Shown here: positions 10,647 through 23,875 of the stretch, piece after piece
How positions within the stretch are numbered: the stretch's first letter is position 1
How the letters are laid out: every line of letters starts with the position of its first letter
Assembly (NCBI GenBank): GCA_021014325.1
Contig: CM037467.1
Coordinates: forward strand, 1,116,001 to 1,180,000
Source of the DNA: Plazaster borealis
Lineage: Eukaryota > Echinodermata > Asteroidea > Forcipulatida > Labidiasteridae
Length of the DNA stretch: 64,000 nucleotides
Direction of reading: 5' to 3'
The notes under the pieces: model-generated
Told to the model about the DNA's origin: nothing
Databases searched by the model: none
The model's input: the letters and a program-made list of their open reading frames with translations, nothing else
Program-made: the position numbers and the translations under genes

Positions 10647-13600
10647 ATGGAGAACAATGATTGTGTGACCCTCGTGCCCTTTGTCCATCAGGTCGGGGGT
10701 CATACAGCCATGATGAAATATGATGAGGCAACTGTTTGCAAGCCTCTTCAACCAGCTGAGCTTCAGTTCTACAAAACGCTCTCACCCGAGTTGGCCAAAT
10801 TCACCCCAGGGTTTAAAGGTAATTTTTTGTACTATCAGAAAAGAAAACATTGATTTTTTTTGTCACAGAAGTTGTGATGAGCCGTTCATGCCTACAAATT
10901 GGCTTCGCATGAGTGATGATCTCTGAACAATTATGCCATCGTTAAAGGTATTGTACACTTTTGGTAACAGCTAAAAATCAGTGTCCACATTTTGTGTGAT
11001 TCAACATATGCATGAACAAACAAACCTGTGAAAGTTTGAGCTCAATTGGTCAATATTTATGTTAAGCACAAAGGAAAGTTTTGTGCTTACCATTGAGTTA
11101 TTCATGAAATGCATGCAGGAACTCGGTCCCACAGGAAATATTAGCAAATGCAGTGGTTAAGTTTTTATACCATTTTTTTATGGTCAAAATTCTCTCCAAA
11201 TGGTCCGGCTGGATGGTACAGTCTTGAAAAATAAGATCTGTAGAATGGATTGAAGTGAAATTACAAAAAAAAAGAAGGTATTATACAGGATTGGTAGAGC
11301 TGACAAAATAGTCGTAGACAGTGTTCATGTTTTGTGTGATCAACCCAGGATTGGTAGAGCTGGCAAAATAGTCGCAGACAGTTTTCATGTTTTGTGTAAT
11401 CAACCATACAATTATCATGAAATAACAAACTTGTGAAAATTTGGGCTTAATCCGTTGTGTGAGTCAGGAGAGTAAACACGTTGTCCTTAATTTGGGTTGT
11501 AACCAGCAAAATAAACTTTTTTCATTTTTTTTTAGGTTTTCAGGTGCAGTTTTCTTGAATATGAGTAGGTTTTATGTGTGTGTAATAGGCCTACATGTAC
11601 GAACCATAAGAAACACAACCAAGTCATTTTTGTGAATATTTTCCAGCGCAGAAACTTTACCATCTGTTTACCATCTGTCCCAAAACATGCCTAGTTGATG
11701 ATGTCACAAGCACATCTGCTGGTACCATGCAGGCTTAATCTGTGCAGTTCAAGAGGAGTAGCTGGTTTATGTGTGTCTGTGTTCGCATCGTTCTGAGGTC
11801 ACTTTGGTTTTGAAAGGGATGGTATACATTGACCATTAGTGCCCTTTGTTTACATGTTTCAGATCTTTCACTTTTTTTGGAGGGGATTGCATCTAGCCTA
11901 ATAGCAACCCTATGTTTTTGTAACACCATTGGAAATATTGGGTACATATCCCTCATCGAACTGCCCTTTACAAAGCAGGGCTCAATTTGTACACTGGACC
12001 ACAGGCCCAAGGCCAGTGATTTTAGTGTTGGGCCAGTAAACTCACAGCTGAACAAGTCCGGCGGTCTTATGTTTTTCATTTGAATAATAACACCTCACCA
12101 TGTAATATCCTTAACAAAAAGAAAGGATGATCAAATGTTAACTTTTGAGTCTGGTAAATATCTTTCAATTCTGTTGACAATCAAAATATAGGCCTACTTG
12201 CCCACAAGAAATTGAGACAAACCTTCTTCTAGTGCCTGTTCAAATAAAAACAGTGTTCATGTGAAACTTTCTAGAAAATGCTTTCTCAGTAAAATTTTGG
12301 TTTTGTAAAATAAATTCTGGTGTGATAAAAATTTTGGGCGAAAAGCCCTGCAGTGTTGTGGAATTTTACCCCAAATTCGAGCCCTGCAAAGGGGAAAGGG
12401 AAAAATGCCTTGCCCTTTACAATTGACTGTTTTTTCAGGCTTATCATTTGTACGTATTTTATTGTAGGCGTTGTACATGTCTCCATTGAAGAGGAAGACG
12501 ATGGGTCCAGGAGCTTCCAAGCTTACCCACGTACTTGTAGAATGCACCGTCAGGCTTCAGGTCCTCCCTCAGATCCGAGTGTTGAAAAAGAGGGCAGGGG
12601 GTCATCTACATGTAATCCAAAAGTTCATAAATCGTCTAAGCGGAAACATCCGCAACGGTACGTAAACAAAACCTCATGCATTGTGACATGTTCTGACCCC
12701 TGCTAAACACACAGTACAGGGCACAATTTCATAAAGCATTTAAGCACAAAAACTTGCTAAGTACAGAAAAAAAAGGTTACCAGCCGAAATACCATACAGT
12801 TACCATTGCTGTGAGTGGTACCCCACTCACTTCTTGCTTAGCAAAGAAAATTGTTGCAGAATTTTTCTGCTAAACATCTTTATGAAATTGGGCCCTGTAT
12901 GAATGCTCAATCATTGCTTGTGGGCAGACATCTACCACGTTTTTAGCCAAAAGCACAAGGAAGGTCCAAAAATAAGGACAAGTGCCACAAATTGTTGCAG
13001 GTGTACAAATGCAAGTTTTTAAAGGGCCTGTGACGTAAGAAATGGATGCTTCTACTTGTAATAGTAGATTCTAGTAATTTGGGCTCCAGTAGTCATCTGT
13101 TGTACCAATTTTGGGGTGGCATGGTTGCATGGTTGTGCTTGCCTCTCACAGTCTCACCACTGTGGCCCTGGTTCGATTCCCGGCTTCGGCCACATGTGAG
13201 TAGAGTTGTGCGTCAGTTCTCTCCTATGCCGAAGGGTTTTTCTCCTGGCCCTCCGATGCTAGAGTGTATAGTGCTTGCTTCTCACCACTGTGGCCCTGGT
13301 TCAATTCCCGGCTTCGGCCATATGTGAGTAGAGTTGTGCGTTGGTTCCCTCCTGCGCCATAAGGGCTTTTCTACGTGCCCTTCGTTTTTCAAACACCTTC
13401 AATCTCTGGCTGTGCTTGGGTTGATGTGGCTGGCTGCCAAAGGTGCCCTTGCATGCCTGCAGCTCGAACACATTGAGCCGGGTCTTTTTTGAGGGGGGGG
13501 GGGTGCAAGGGGGGGTTCAAGGGTTCTGAGTAGGGGGAAGCAGCCCTCCCCTCCCCCCAACACCCCCACCACCCACCTTTGGTTAGGCCGCTGTGCCCTT

Positions 13601-16346
13601 ACACACGCCAACTTATGGGGTACTTTTAACAATGGAACAATGCTACCGCACAAGGTTTTCTTTGTTCTGTGGTACCCCACAGAGGGTTTCTTCAGAAAAG
13701 GGAATAATAGAACAACAATGGAAGTAACTGCCATATGTAAGGGTGTGAGAGTTGGCATGGGATGGCCCCAAGGTTGAACAGATCATATCTTTAGTGTTAA
13801 GTTGATAACCCGTTGGGCTGATTTCACAAAGAGATAAAACTAGATTTATCTGAAGTTAGGACCAGTAACTGGTCTTGACTTAAGACTAGTCCTATCTCTT
13901 AGCATTGCCTAGGACTAGTCCTAAGTTAGGAAGTGTTTTGTGAAATCGACCCCAGGGCTCCCTTCCTAAAACAGAGGAAGTGTTGCAAGGATGCTAACCA
14001 ATTTACACTTGTATGTATTTTGTTCTCATGGGTTTAGATTGGACGGAGGTACCACAGAGGGTCTGTTTGCGGACCATTCCGGGAGTAAGATGACTCAAGT
14101 AAACCCGTGGGGGCGCCATCTCTATCAGCGCCAGTTAGACAGGATGCACAGCGACAATGGAACTGGCAAACTTCATGGTATCTTATGAGTTCTGACACTT
14201 ATTATTAACATTAATGCATAAATACCCCAGACAGCTTAGGCAGTCCTATTGGTTGAAAGGTGGTCACATGTTTTCCTGGTATTAAACAGCTGATGAAGAT
14301 TGAAGACATAGCTAGAGCCGTTTAAGACCCGTTGGCTGAGCGTACGTTTGGCATTCATAGCCAAACGCCTGTTGGCGCGCAAGCTTATGCGGGCACTAGT
14401 AACGCATTATGCAATCAAAACATACGATAGGCCCCACTCAATGTTTGGTACATTGAGTTGCTTAGTCACAAGTTCCTGCTTAAATATGAATTCCTCGGAT
14501 TAAATTGTTACATGATTCGGGGGAAAGCTTTTGCGTAGTTCAGACAGGCGAACAGCATACGCAATTCTGAATGAATGTGTACGGCACAATGGTACCAGGC
14601 TTTGCTCATCTGGAAGTTGCTATACAGAAGCTTACTCCGTATTATTTGACATAGCAACTGTCTCTAAAGTCTGAGGAATTCAAATTTAAGCTGTAACTTA
14701 AGATTAAGCAAGTCATTGTACCAGACACTATTCAAATCTAACACTCAAATGGCTGATTGAATAGACCCCTTGCATTGGCCGCCATCGCTGAGGTCAAACA
14801 ATGGAAACGTGAATGTGTGTACGCACTGTGCACAGCCCTCAACCAATGATGGCTGATGGCTCTTCATTGACCTCAGTGGGGGCGCTGTTTGGGGTCTTGT
14901 GACGTCATATGCAAGGGGTGTATTGACTGTACTTGTAACTCTTATATCTTTACCCCCAACATCCAGAGTTTATCCTTCTTGAGAATCTGACGTGGCAGTT
15001 CCACTCTCCTTGCATCCTGGACGTTAAACTTGGCACGAGGACGTACCACAAGGATCACTCGGAAGCAAAGCGCAAGCTTCACATTGACCGGGATGCTGCA
15101 ACGACCACAGCCACGCTGGGTCTCCGAATATGTGGAATGCAAGTAAGAAATTCTCCAATTCTATCAATGCAGATTTTCAAGTAAAACTGAGTGGGTAAAT
15201 TTTTAAAGAAGTTGATATTGACCAAATAGGGAGACCGCCAAAAAAACTGACATTCACCGTTCTTTGTTGTTTTCTCTAAAACGTGACCATCTAATTTGAT
15301 GAAATGTTCACAGTTCAAAGTGTTATGTGATGTGTTTAAATTAGTGACTTGTCGTGGCCAAACTCAAGCTCTGGTGTTTTTGATCAGCAGAGTGTGGGTT
15401 CGAGACCTGGTCTTGACACTTGCGCCTTAAGCAAGATGCTTAACCATTATTGCTTCGTCCTTCCGATGGGACGTAAAGCCGTAGGTCCCGTGTATTTGTT
15501 ATAAAAACTATCGATGCTTGTAAAAGACCCCAGTACACACTTATCGCGTAGAGAAGGAGTTCGCCCTGGTGTGTCTGGCAGTGCGTTTATCTTCAATCGT
15601 GAAGGCCCCACTCAAAAGGAAGAAGAAGAACAGAAGATGGGAAGTTACATTACTAGTGCCACCCTTTCAAACAGTGATGTAGACCAGATTCCCCTTAAGC
15701 TAATCTTGTATTTAGTTAAAAATATTTTTGCAATGATTTGCACAGGTGACTCATGACTTGTACTGGGACTCGGACTCAGACCAAGTGACTCATGACTTTG
15801 AACTCTGACTCGACCTAAGGGACTTGACTAAAGACTTGATTGAATCCCCCAATATACATAGGTCACTACCTCAAATAATGTCTTGTTTGGTATTTTGTTC
15901 TGAACCAGGTTTATCAACCAAACAGAGGCATCTACAAGTGCCGCAACAAATACGACGGTCGTCGCCTTACAAAAGATGGATTGCAGAGGGCGCTTTCAGA
16001 TTACCTCTGCGACAACGAACGGGTGAGGACGGAGTTGATCCCCTCATTTGTTGAGAAGTTGAACACTCTCATACAAGTCATCTCAACAGTCAAGACCCAC
16101 ACTTTCCTCAGTAGCTCTCTGTTGTTAATCTATGAAGGAGACCATACTGTAGAACCTTCCCCAGAAGGCTGCACTGGAGACGAACCAGCGGCCGTAGTCG
16201 ATTTGCGCATTATTGATTTTGGCAATACAGAACAGGATTCCGAGAGTTTCGGCAGTGATCAAGAATGCAATAGAGGATGCGTTTATGGACTGCAGAATCT
16301 TGTGAGAATCATGGGCGATATTGAAGGTGCAAACAACTCAATTTAA
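10647..16346 (+). CDS. IP6K: inositol hexakisphosphate kinase, five coding exons
   Basis: It phosphorylates InsP6 to the pyrophosphate 5-InsP7 using ATP, in cytosol and nucleus. Coding exons are 10647-10818, 12468-12657, 14038-14177, 14967-15142 and 15909-16346; all introns are GT-AG and phases match, giving 371 aa. The start is the first ATG after an in-frame TAG at 10635. The N-terminus has the family block FVHQVGGHTAMMKYD and a VCKPL strand. The inositol-phosphate kinase signature P-x3-D-x-K-x-G is PCILDVKLG at residues 182-190. LGLRICGMQVYQ follows across the exon 4/5 junction. SSLLLIYEG lies at 295-303 and the catalytic IDF triplet at 328-330, with a YGLQNLVRIM helix near the end. The protein is shorter than the vertebrate enzymes (about 410-440 aa), mainly in the low-complexity linker after exon 2. 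Assignment to IP6K over IPMK or IP3K rests on the N-terminal block. Confidence 0.95.
10945..11090. mobile_element. partial TTAAAGG-family MITE in IP6K intron
   Basis: The end GTTAAAGGTATTGTACAC is followed by CATATGCATGAACAAACAAA and GAGCTCAATTGGTCAATAT. The same segment occurs in reverse at 36171-36318. The second end is missing. Confidence 0.6.
11288..11407. repeat. 60-bp tandem duplication
   Basis: Two consecutive 60-bp units (11288-11347 and 11348-11407) each begin GGATTGGTAGAGCTG and differ at about five positions. It lies in the intron after IP6K coding exon 1. Confidence 0.85.
12718..12897. mobile_element. GGGCCC-type MITE in IP6K intron 2
   Basis: The ends AGGGCACAATTTCATAAAG and CTTTATGAAATTGGGCCCT are inverted. 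The interior CCAGCCGAAATACCATACAG and TGGTACCCCACTCA match the copy at 2593-2830. Confidence 0.75.
13130..13345 (+). repeat. tRNA-derived SINE with duplicated 3' half
   Basis: A GTTGCATGGTTGTGCTTG A-box region is followed by CTGGTTCGATTCCCGGC, a good B box. The segment from TCTCACCACTGTGGCC to GAGTAGAGTTGTGCG recurs at 13282-13340, giving a partial internal duplication. In IP6K intron 2. Confidence 0.6.
13814..13953. mobile_element. short MITE in IP6K intron 2
   Basis: Ends GGGCTGATTTCACAAAG and TTTGTGAAATCGACCCC are inverted repeats. The interior is built from GACTAGTCCTA/TAGGACTAGT palindromic pieces. No ORF. Confidence 0.7.
14761..14923. mobile_element. MITE with TAGACCCC-type ends, in IP6K intron 3
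   Basis: The left end TAGACCCCTTGCAT pairs with ATGCAAGGGGTGTA on the right. GCCGCCATCG and GGGGGCGCTGTTTGG are shared with the copy at 19035-19190; copies at 45.7 and 48.4 kb share the end type and a GGGCGCC block. Confidence 0.7.
15352..15505 (+). repeat. tRNA-derived SINE in IP6K intron 4
   Basis: GTGTGGGTTCGAGACCTGG is a B-box region. It is followed by TTAAGCAAGATGCTTAACC and CGTCCTTCCGATGGGACG, a body of the kind seen in widespread deuterostome SINEs. Confidence 0.6.
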
Positions 16347-17587
16347 GAAGAAATGCGGCACCTAAATTGTTGTTGTATTTCCATTTTTTGTTTATGTTGG
16401 GGCTCGTAGCATGTCTTTGTTAGGTTATTTTAAAGGCAGTTTGTTGAATTCTTAGACGGTATTTTTATTGGTGTCACGGTGATGGAAGGGGTTTAGACTT
16501 CTTGTCTGCGAACTTCCCCATATCCTTCCATTTCCTGCCAAATTTATTCTCTCAAAATGTATTCGGGACCAAAAAGCCAACAACAGAGCTTGAATTTTTG
16601 GGGGAAAATCCACAAGACCGTAGGGCTTGTAGCGCCATTTGTTTACTGGACCAAATTTTTTTCTACAAGACCAGAATTGAAATGAGAAAAAATTACCTAC
16701 ACAGTTTAACATTTAAACAGTTTGAATTTGAACGAGCACTAAGAGTAGATGTGTTTACTTAAATTCTCAACAGAACTGAAAGAGATTTATCAGACAGAAA
16801 GTCAACATGTTAACAAAAACACAAGACTGCTGGACTTTTTCAGTTGTGAGTTGACTTGCCCGATTCTAAAATCACTGGCCTCAGGCCTGCAGTTCAAGTA
16901 AATTTTGAGCCCTGAACAAGCTTACCTTGCTTGCATGAAGCTAGCCGGCATACTAACGTACCGATGGTTTTGTGGAGAGAGTCACATACTGAAGGAGTTT
17001 AGATCATGTGGATTTATTCTGGAAGGTTCTTTGAAATAATCCTTACCAGAGTAACGAAAGGCAAACAAACTGATCTCACTCTGACGATACCATGTCATCA
17101 TATTCTACACCAAATGCTCAATGCTGATACACTCTTTTCGTGGAATCAGATGTGTTGAATACGCGACATGTATCTTCCTTTTTGCTCTACGTGAGTAAAA
17201 AAGAAAAATAAGAAAAGCTGTTTGTTGGGAGTGATTAGCCCAAGCTGAAATATTTTGCGCAAGTTATGCAGCAAATCTCTTTAAATCTTCATTGTAAGAA
17301 TCCACTTTGTTTTGACATTCTGACTACAAACCAAGCATTTCCTTATATACACAACTAAGTACGAAGAAGAAGAAAGGGGAATAGCTGTTGCAAACTGCTT
17401 ACTTTAACCAAAAAAGGTTCTTTGGTATAAATTCAAAAAGTGGTAACGCAATCCCCTTTTTTTGGCCCAGCAGAGTCTTTCTCAAAAGCTTAATGACAAC
17501 GCAATACAAACAAGCCAAAAACAGAAATCTGTTTTATATTACTGACTGCTACTATTTCGTTAACCCTATCTCCCTGGAGTGATTTAT
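16347..17587. other. IP6K 3' flank
   Basis: The kinase 3' UTR must begin here, but no clear polyadenylation signal was selected. Nothing else is recognised. Confidence 0.3.
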
Positions 17588-17735
17588 TAGGCCAAATCCG
17601 AAATGGCGGCTACAGCTAGGGCTACGACTGTTGCTAAGGGTGTTGCTAAGAACTACCTATACTTTAACGCATGATGACATGAGCATGGCGATCTAGTCGA
17701 AGTCGTAGCTCTAGCCGCCAATTCGGACACAGCCT
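17588..17735. mobile_element. 148-bp MITE
   Basis: Terminal repeats run from AGGCCAAATCCGAA through ATGGCGGCTACAGC on the left, mirrored by GCTCTAGCCGCCAATTCGG and ACACAGCCT on the right. Non-coding. Confidence 0.7.
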
Positions 17736-18012
17736 CTGGATCTTTCCTCACTTTTAGCAAAATCCAACACAATTATGATTAACACATTGTTCAAACTGTT
17801 GGACTCTGATGAGGATGGTATTTCTAATTATACCTAAAAACATGATCAGTTTACCAGTGCAGTCCTCAGTCCAACAGAATCAAACAAGAATTGCAGAGCT
17901 GCTAACTCTCCCTGAATGTTTCTTTCCATGTTCTGATGAGCAAATTTGGAAATCTCCCTGTTTTTGGAGACTCGTTCCCTATTATGTTGAATGCAGTTCT
18001 AAATTTCTTCCC

Positions 18013-18238
18013 AATTCGTCGTATTTTTGACCGCGTGAGGGCGCATGTGGACCAATTTTTACGTGATGAAAAACAAGTAAACAAACGGGTTTTTTTCATT
18101 TTTGTTATTATTATTATGTTGATGTATTTCGTCATATATGCAAGAAAACTACATACAGGCAATTAAAATAAGATGAAACTGTAATTGTGATGCAAGACAT
18201 TCCCTGAAGAAAGCGCCCTCATGCGTTCAAAAATATGA
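18013..18238. mobile_element. MITE with TATTTTTGACCGCATGAGGG ends, copy 1
   Basis: The left end GTATTTTTGACCGCGTGAGG is mirrored by CCCTCATGCGTTCAAAAATA on the right. The interior, including AAGAAAACTACATACAGGC, matches the copy at 61931-62170 in the opposite orientation. Confidence 0.8.
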
Positions 18239-20697
18239 TCCATTGTTTGACAAAATCTTCCTGATTGCAAGATGCAAATGTTGGCAGCTCTGAAACATGC
18301 TGTGAATTTGGAAAGGTTGGAGTTGGTTAGGGTCAACGTCATGGAGGTAGTTAATACCCCCACACATACATTATGTGTACATGTAGTCATAATTTTATGG
18401 CATGTGTGAGTTGTCTTTTATTCGCCTTTGAGAAAGACTGCTGGGGTCGAAATGTGATGCCATTTTGCCACTTATAAATTAGTTGTAACTTGGTATTAGC
18501 ATGTATTCCTACATGTACCTCCATAGTAAATACTCGTAGAGAAAGCAATATATTTTGTTATATTGTAACATGGGCAGTGTTAGTTTGTTTATTATTCTTT
18601 ATATAAAATTCTGCATACAAATTTCTTATTTCACTTAGAATTTGATAATTTCTTAGGATTACTATTGGTTTTTGTATGAGTTAGTCAGAGTTCCGTTTGG
18701 GCAGTTTTTTTTAATCGGGCATTTCTTAAGGTTGAGGTTATCCTTTTGGAACCCTTTTTTTAAAAGCTGTCTTTCGGGTTGTTTTGTTTTTTATTAGTAA
18801 TAACTTGTCTTCAGTAACTCCATGAAAATATCTCTCATGATATTTGTGATAATTATGCGTTTCAATGTATTTTGTCTACGCAATTACGCAACACTATTGT
18901 GATAGCAGAGAAACACTGCACAAGGACTAACATTTTGTAACATCAAGATTGGGATTTTCTTCTTCTTTTTGGAGGAAGAAAGTTTTACCGAATAAGAACA
19001 CGTCTGTTCCATTTAAATGAAGATGATTGGATAATAGACCCCTTCCTGTGGCCGCCATCGCCAAGAGCAAACAATGGAAACGTACACGCGCGATTGTACG
19101 TGCCGCACACACAACTCTCAGCCAATGATGGGTCTTCATTGACCCCAGTGAGGGCGCTGTTTGGGCTTGTGAGGTCATACACGGGCTATATTCCCCTGTC
19201 TGGAAAAATCTGGGTCCAATACCAAGAGAAGCCGCCGGTGTTTCCCACCTGGCTTGCTGGTATACATTTAAAGAAAGCCCACAATGGTCTTTTTCAAATT
19301 GAACACCAACCAATAGTGTTCCCGAAGAGAACGTCAAGTGTTCACCAAAAGAGCGCTTCGTGAGCGAGCGCCGTCCGTGAAACATTCCGTGGCTGCATTT
19401 TGTTGCCACAATTATGCTCAAACAAGAGCTTTATTTTGGTGCCGTCTTGCATTTTCCTCCCGATTTGACTCATTGTTTAAAAAACTAAAAATAAAAACAA
19501 TTTTCAAAACCTTTGGTTTGGCTTTGACACTTCTACATGATCCGTCCATCTGAGTGTCGGAGAAAAAATACTCTCAAAGCGCGCGAAGCAGAAGACAAGG
19601 TGTCGAAAAGAGCCCAAAACCGAAAGCGGTAAATAATAGTCTGGTACCTTTCAAAGAAATGGAGTTGAGAGCGAGACCTGTCATTGTGCGCTAAGGGGAA
19701 CCAGACACCAATTACTCATTGCTGCCGTATGAAATCTGCATTGTTTTTGACATCATATTTGGACTGTTATTCCAAGGAATATTTAGGTATGTATAGTGAA
19801 CCTTTTATTCTGCCAAAAAACCATCAGCCTCAAGTGTGTTTTTCAAAGATTTTTACTGTAGTATTTATACAGAAGCACTAATGTGTAATATAGTGTTGTA
19901 TTCTATATTTTTTTATTCTGTTGAATATTTCATCAGCAGACGGTATGAGAATGTCATTGGCACGTTGTGGATTTTGTACACTTATTATAACTTATAAACA
20001 TTCAACACAATCTTTACAAGTAAACAACACTTGTTTGTATATCTTGAATTATTAAATATTGGACATATCAGTTCGAAATCGGATCAAGTAAGGTCAAGTA
20101 AAAGTCAATGTAATTTTTGTTTTGATCAATGGACAATGGTTACCATTATTACCTTTGCATCAATCAATGCCAATGGTAAATAATAGTAACCATTGGTAAC
20201 AATGGCAATGTACCAAATCTGGAAAATGAATCATCTCTAATGGTCTTGTCCCCTTTGGAGTGATCTGAAATAATTCAGATTTTATACATTAATCTACACA
20301 TCCCTGTTTGTATATTCAGTGTTTTTTAATGATTTTAGGAAATGGCTCGGTTCAAAATTGTCTTTGAATTAAAACATTAGTTGGTGGGTTTAAGTGATAT
20401 TTTTGTGTTTAATAAATATGAGCCAATCAAATCCAATTCAAGTGAACTATTTTTTTTTATCATGGAACAACTGTGCATGATAATTGAACTATCTTGTGTT
20501 CTGTGTACTGTCTGTGTACATGTATATGATGGTTATACATGGTATGGTTTTATCCAGCAATTTTGTAGGCCCTATAGTAAAATATTAAGACTAAAAATGC
20601 TCTGTGCTCACACTGAATGCTACTGTTCAGTTGTAAATAATTATTTTTTAGTAGCAATCAGGGCCTTTTTGTGTAGCATTTTGCTCTGCTTATGCAA
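18239..20697. other. intergenic DNA
   Basis: No gene recognised. A short palindrome (GGTTACCATTATTACC against GGTAAATAATAGTAACC, about 20137-20199) and the MITE at 19035-19190 are the only structures seen. Confidence 0.35.
19035..19190. mobile_element. MITE related to 14761-14923
   Basis: It shares TAGACCCCTT, GCCGCCATCGCC, AAACAATGGAAACGT, AGCCAATGATG and GAGGGCGCTGTTTGG with the copy in IP6K intron 3. The right end (ACGGGCTATA) has decayed. Confidence 0.65.
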
Positions 20698-21056
20698 TTA
20701 AAGGCAGTGGACACTATTGGTAATTACTCAAAATAATTATTGGCATAAAACCTTTCTTGGTAACGAGTAATGGGGAGCTGTTGATAGTATAAAACATTGT
20801 GAGAAACGGCGCCCTCTGAAGTAACGTAGATTTCGAAAAAGAAGTAATTTTCCACGAATTTGATTTCGAGACCTCGGAATTAGATTTTGAGGTCTCGAAA
20901 TCAAGCATCTGAAAGCACACAACTTTGTGTGACAAGGGTGTTATTCGACCATTTGAGCTCAAATTTTCTCAGGCTTGTTATTTTATGCATATGTTGAGAT
21001 AGACCAAGTGAGAAGACTGGTCTTTGACAATTACCAATAGTGTCCAGTGTCTTTGA
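20698..21056. mobile_element. TTAAAGG-family MITE, near-complete
   Basis: The left end TTAAAGGCAGTGGACAC and the right end GTGTCCAGTGTCTTTGA form terminal inverted repeats that extend through TATTGGTAATTAC. The centre holds a perfect small palindrome around TTTCGAGACCTC. It is about 358 bp and non-coding. Confidence 0.8.
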
Positions 21057-22109
21057 GGGGTGATCGTTACTGGTAAACTTTCATACCACAGCGTATTGCG
21101 GGCTGGTATTATAATGCAATGTATTCAAAACCACATGTATGATATTGAATGGTAAAAAAAAAATGGTCACACAGCAGGAAGCTGAATATTTTTAATGAAA
21201 TATGTCCTCAAGAAATAACAATTTACATATACTGCGGCTTGTAGGCAGAGTTGTTGTGTCACTTAGGTCGAGTCATAGTTCATGTCTTAAGTCACTTGGT
21301 GAAAACGGATTCCAAGTCACAAAATTAATTCAACTTATAAACCAGATTGGCTAAATCAAGCATTTTATTTAGAAGATGGAACAGATTAAGAACCAAATTA
21401 AGAGATATAACTGACCCCAAAATATGTTTTGTGTTACATTCGAGGACACTATACTCTGACAACCCCTCGTGATCTACCTGCTAGAGTTATGGATAGGGAA
21501 ATGGTGTCTGAACATAAGGGTGCTGGAACTAGGTGTGTAATCGTTACATCTTGTGTACTGAACTGTGTGAATACTGTCATACATTTGTTATTGACCTAAA
21601 GACTGAAAATTAACAGTATTAAACAGTAATTTTTTTTAAGGGCCCCTGAAGTAAAACTTTTTTAGGAATATATTGGATTTGAGGGCTACTGCTTCATTGG
21701 CTCGTTTGCATTGATATCACAGGATTACATGTATATTTCAAACTTGTTTATTTATGTATCTTTTAGTGTTTTTAATTTAGTCTCCTTATAACTTATATAT
21801 ATTTAGCTTTTATTAAGAGGAAGGAGATGGGATCCAAACTCATTCATTGAGATCTTTCTCATGATAGGCGATACACATACAAGTGCTGTAAGAAGAGCTA
21901 ATTACTATTCTTTGTTTGTTCAAAATGATTGTTCCATCAGGCATGCCAGACATAATGGCAGATGGCCCAATTTGTGGTGAAACAGACAGTTTGAACACAA
22001 TAATATTTGCTGCTTGCTTGCAGGCAAAGAGTTCAATGAAATTTAGCTGAAACTGTCACAGATTGGTTTACGATGGACAAAAAAGGAAGGATACTTGTTA
22101 TTGTTTTCC
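21057..22109. other. intergenic DNA
   Basis: No gene, RNA or repeat structure was recognised in this stretch. Confidence 0.4.
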
Positions 22110-22465
22110 TTAAAGGGGCTGTGCCGTTATGATCAAAGCAGGCCTATGGCTGTATATGGAATTATGAACTCTCGCTCAGTTACTGTGCGCGCGCGCCCTC
22201 CCTCTCTATCATAGACTACTTCGCAAATACTCCGTGCGCATGCGTTAGCCGTGGAATGAGGTGCATGCTGGTCTAGTTAGCGATAAAAATGTGTCGCTAA
22301 CTAGACCAGCATGCACCTCATTCCACGGCAAATGACCGCGTACTGAGTATTTGCGAAAAAGTCTATGTATGGAGAGCGTGTGTGAACATGCTGTAAATGG
22401 GTGAAATTCATAAATCCAAGTACAGCCACAGGCCTGCTTTGATCGTGACAACCCACCCCCTTTAA
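22110..22465. mobile_element. foldback MITE with perfect 35-bp core stem
   Basis: The outer ends TTAAAGGGGCTGTG and CACCCCCTTTAA lead into GATCAAAGCAGGCCT and its complement. The core is a perfect 35-bp inverted repeat (about 22247-22281 and 22292-22326, beginning CCGTGGAATGAGGTGCATGC) around a 10-base loop. Confidence 0.85.
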
Positions 22466-22622
22466 GTGAACAGCTGCATTATTTTTAAAGGATAGTACAA
22501 CTTCAGTTACTGTATTTATCGTTGCCATTTTCGAAAGGAGTTTAAATACCCAAGAGGGTAAAACTGAAATTTAGAACACATTCAATGATGAATCAGCACA
22601 CTGGGATGTAAATACCAGTGTT

Positions 22623-23183
22623 GTAGTACTCGTACTCGGTACTTGTACTCAAGTACTACTTGAGTGTACTCGAGTACTATGCGAATGTACTCAAGTATTT
22701 CTTGAGTGTAGTTGTGTACTACTTGAGTGTCCTCAAGTACTATGTGAGTGTACTTGAGTACTTATTGAGTGTACTCGAGTACTTCTTGAGTGTACTCAAG
22801 TACTATTCGAGTGTACTCAAGTACTATTAGAGTGTACTCGAGTGTACTCAAGTACTATTCGAGTGTACTCGAGTGTACTCGAGTACTACTCGAGTGTACG
22901 CGGGTACTACTCAATTGTACTCGAGTACTACTCAACTCTACTCGAGTACTACTCGAGTGTTCTCGAGTACACTCAAGTGTACTTGAGTTCTACTCAAGTG
23001 TACACGAGTACTTTCAGAGTCAACTCTAGTGTACTCGAGTACACTAGAGTGTACTCGAGTACACTAGAGTACACTAGAGTACTACTCGACTCTACTCGAG
23101 TTTACTCGAGTCCTACGTGAGTGTTCTCGAGTACTACTCGAGGGTATCGAGTACTACTCAAGTGTACACGAGTACTTTCAGAG
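22623..23183. repeat. minisatellite of AGTACTC/GAGTGTACTCG words
   Basis: About 560 bp are built from short palindrome-rich words such as GAGTGTACTCGAGTACTACTC, with a loose period of 10 to 20 bp. A shorter version (about 140 bp) sits at the matching place in the other duplication arm (43765-43903). Confidence 0.9.
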
Positions 23184-23875
23184 TCATTACCAAGTATGTA
23201 CAGTCCCTTTAAGCAGAAAATTTACCAAAAAGTGCCATTAAAAAAGTTAATAAATTTTTATCTCCCCCCTGCCTTAAAATCGCCATGTGAATAAAGACCA
23301 TTGTGTTTGACATTTGTTGAGATGAACAGTCTAAAAATCATCTGAAATCCTCTCTTCGTTCAGGGGTTTTATCTAAAGATAGCTACCAATCATTCTTGTC
23401 AGGAATTTGTAGATTTGTTCAAACACCGCAAAGGTCTGTTCTCTTTGCAAAACCACGGCATGATATTATGAGGTTGTTAAGAGGAAGTTTTATTGAAAAC
23501 TTTTGGATCAAAATTCACTAAAGATTTCCCAGAAACAAATGTTGTGCCTTCGTTTATCAAAGGTTCAGTATAATTCTCTATAATTGTAAGACTGTTATGT
23601 TTAAATCCTACCTGGATGTTAGTAATGTATTAGTATACTGAAATTTGAGATATATTTTTCTTGGAATTATGCACTGATCATTTTCTTTTTAGATGAAACA
23701 TTTAGATAAATTCGAAAAATAAACATATGTAATATTTACAAGATGACCGTTCAATTTGATTTCCTTTTTGCGATGAATGATTTTAGGATCTTGGGCCCAC
23801 AGACACTAGGAACTCCAATGTCTCGTCATGGAAGGTTAACTAGACCATAGAGCAATGGTTATATAGGTCAGTGAA

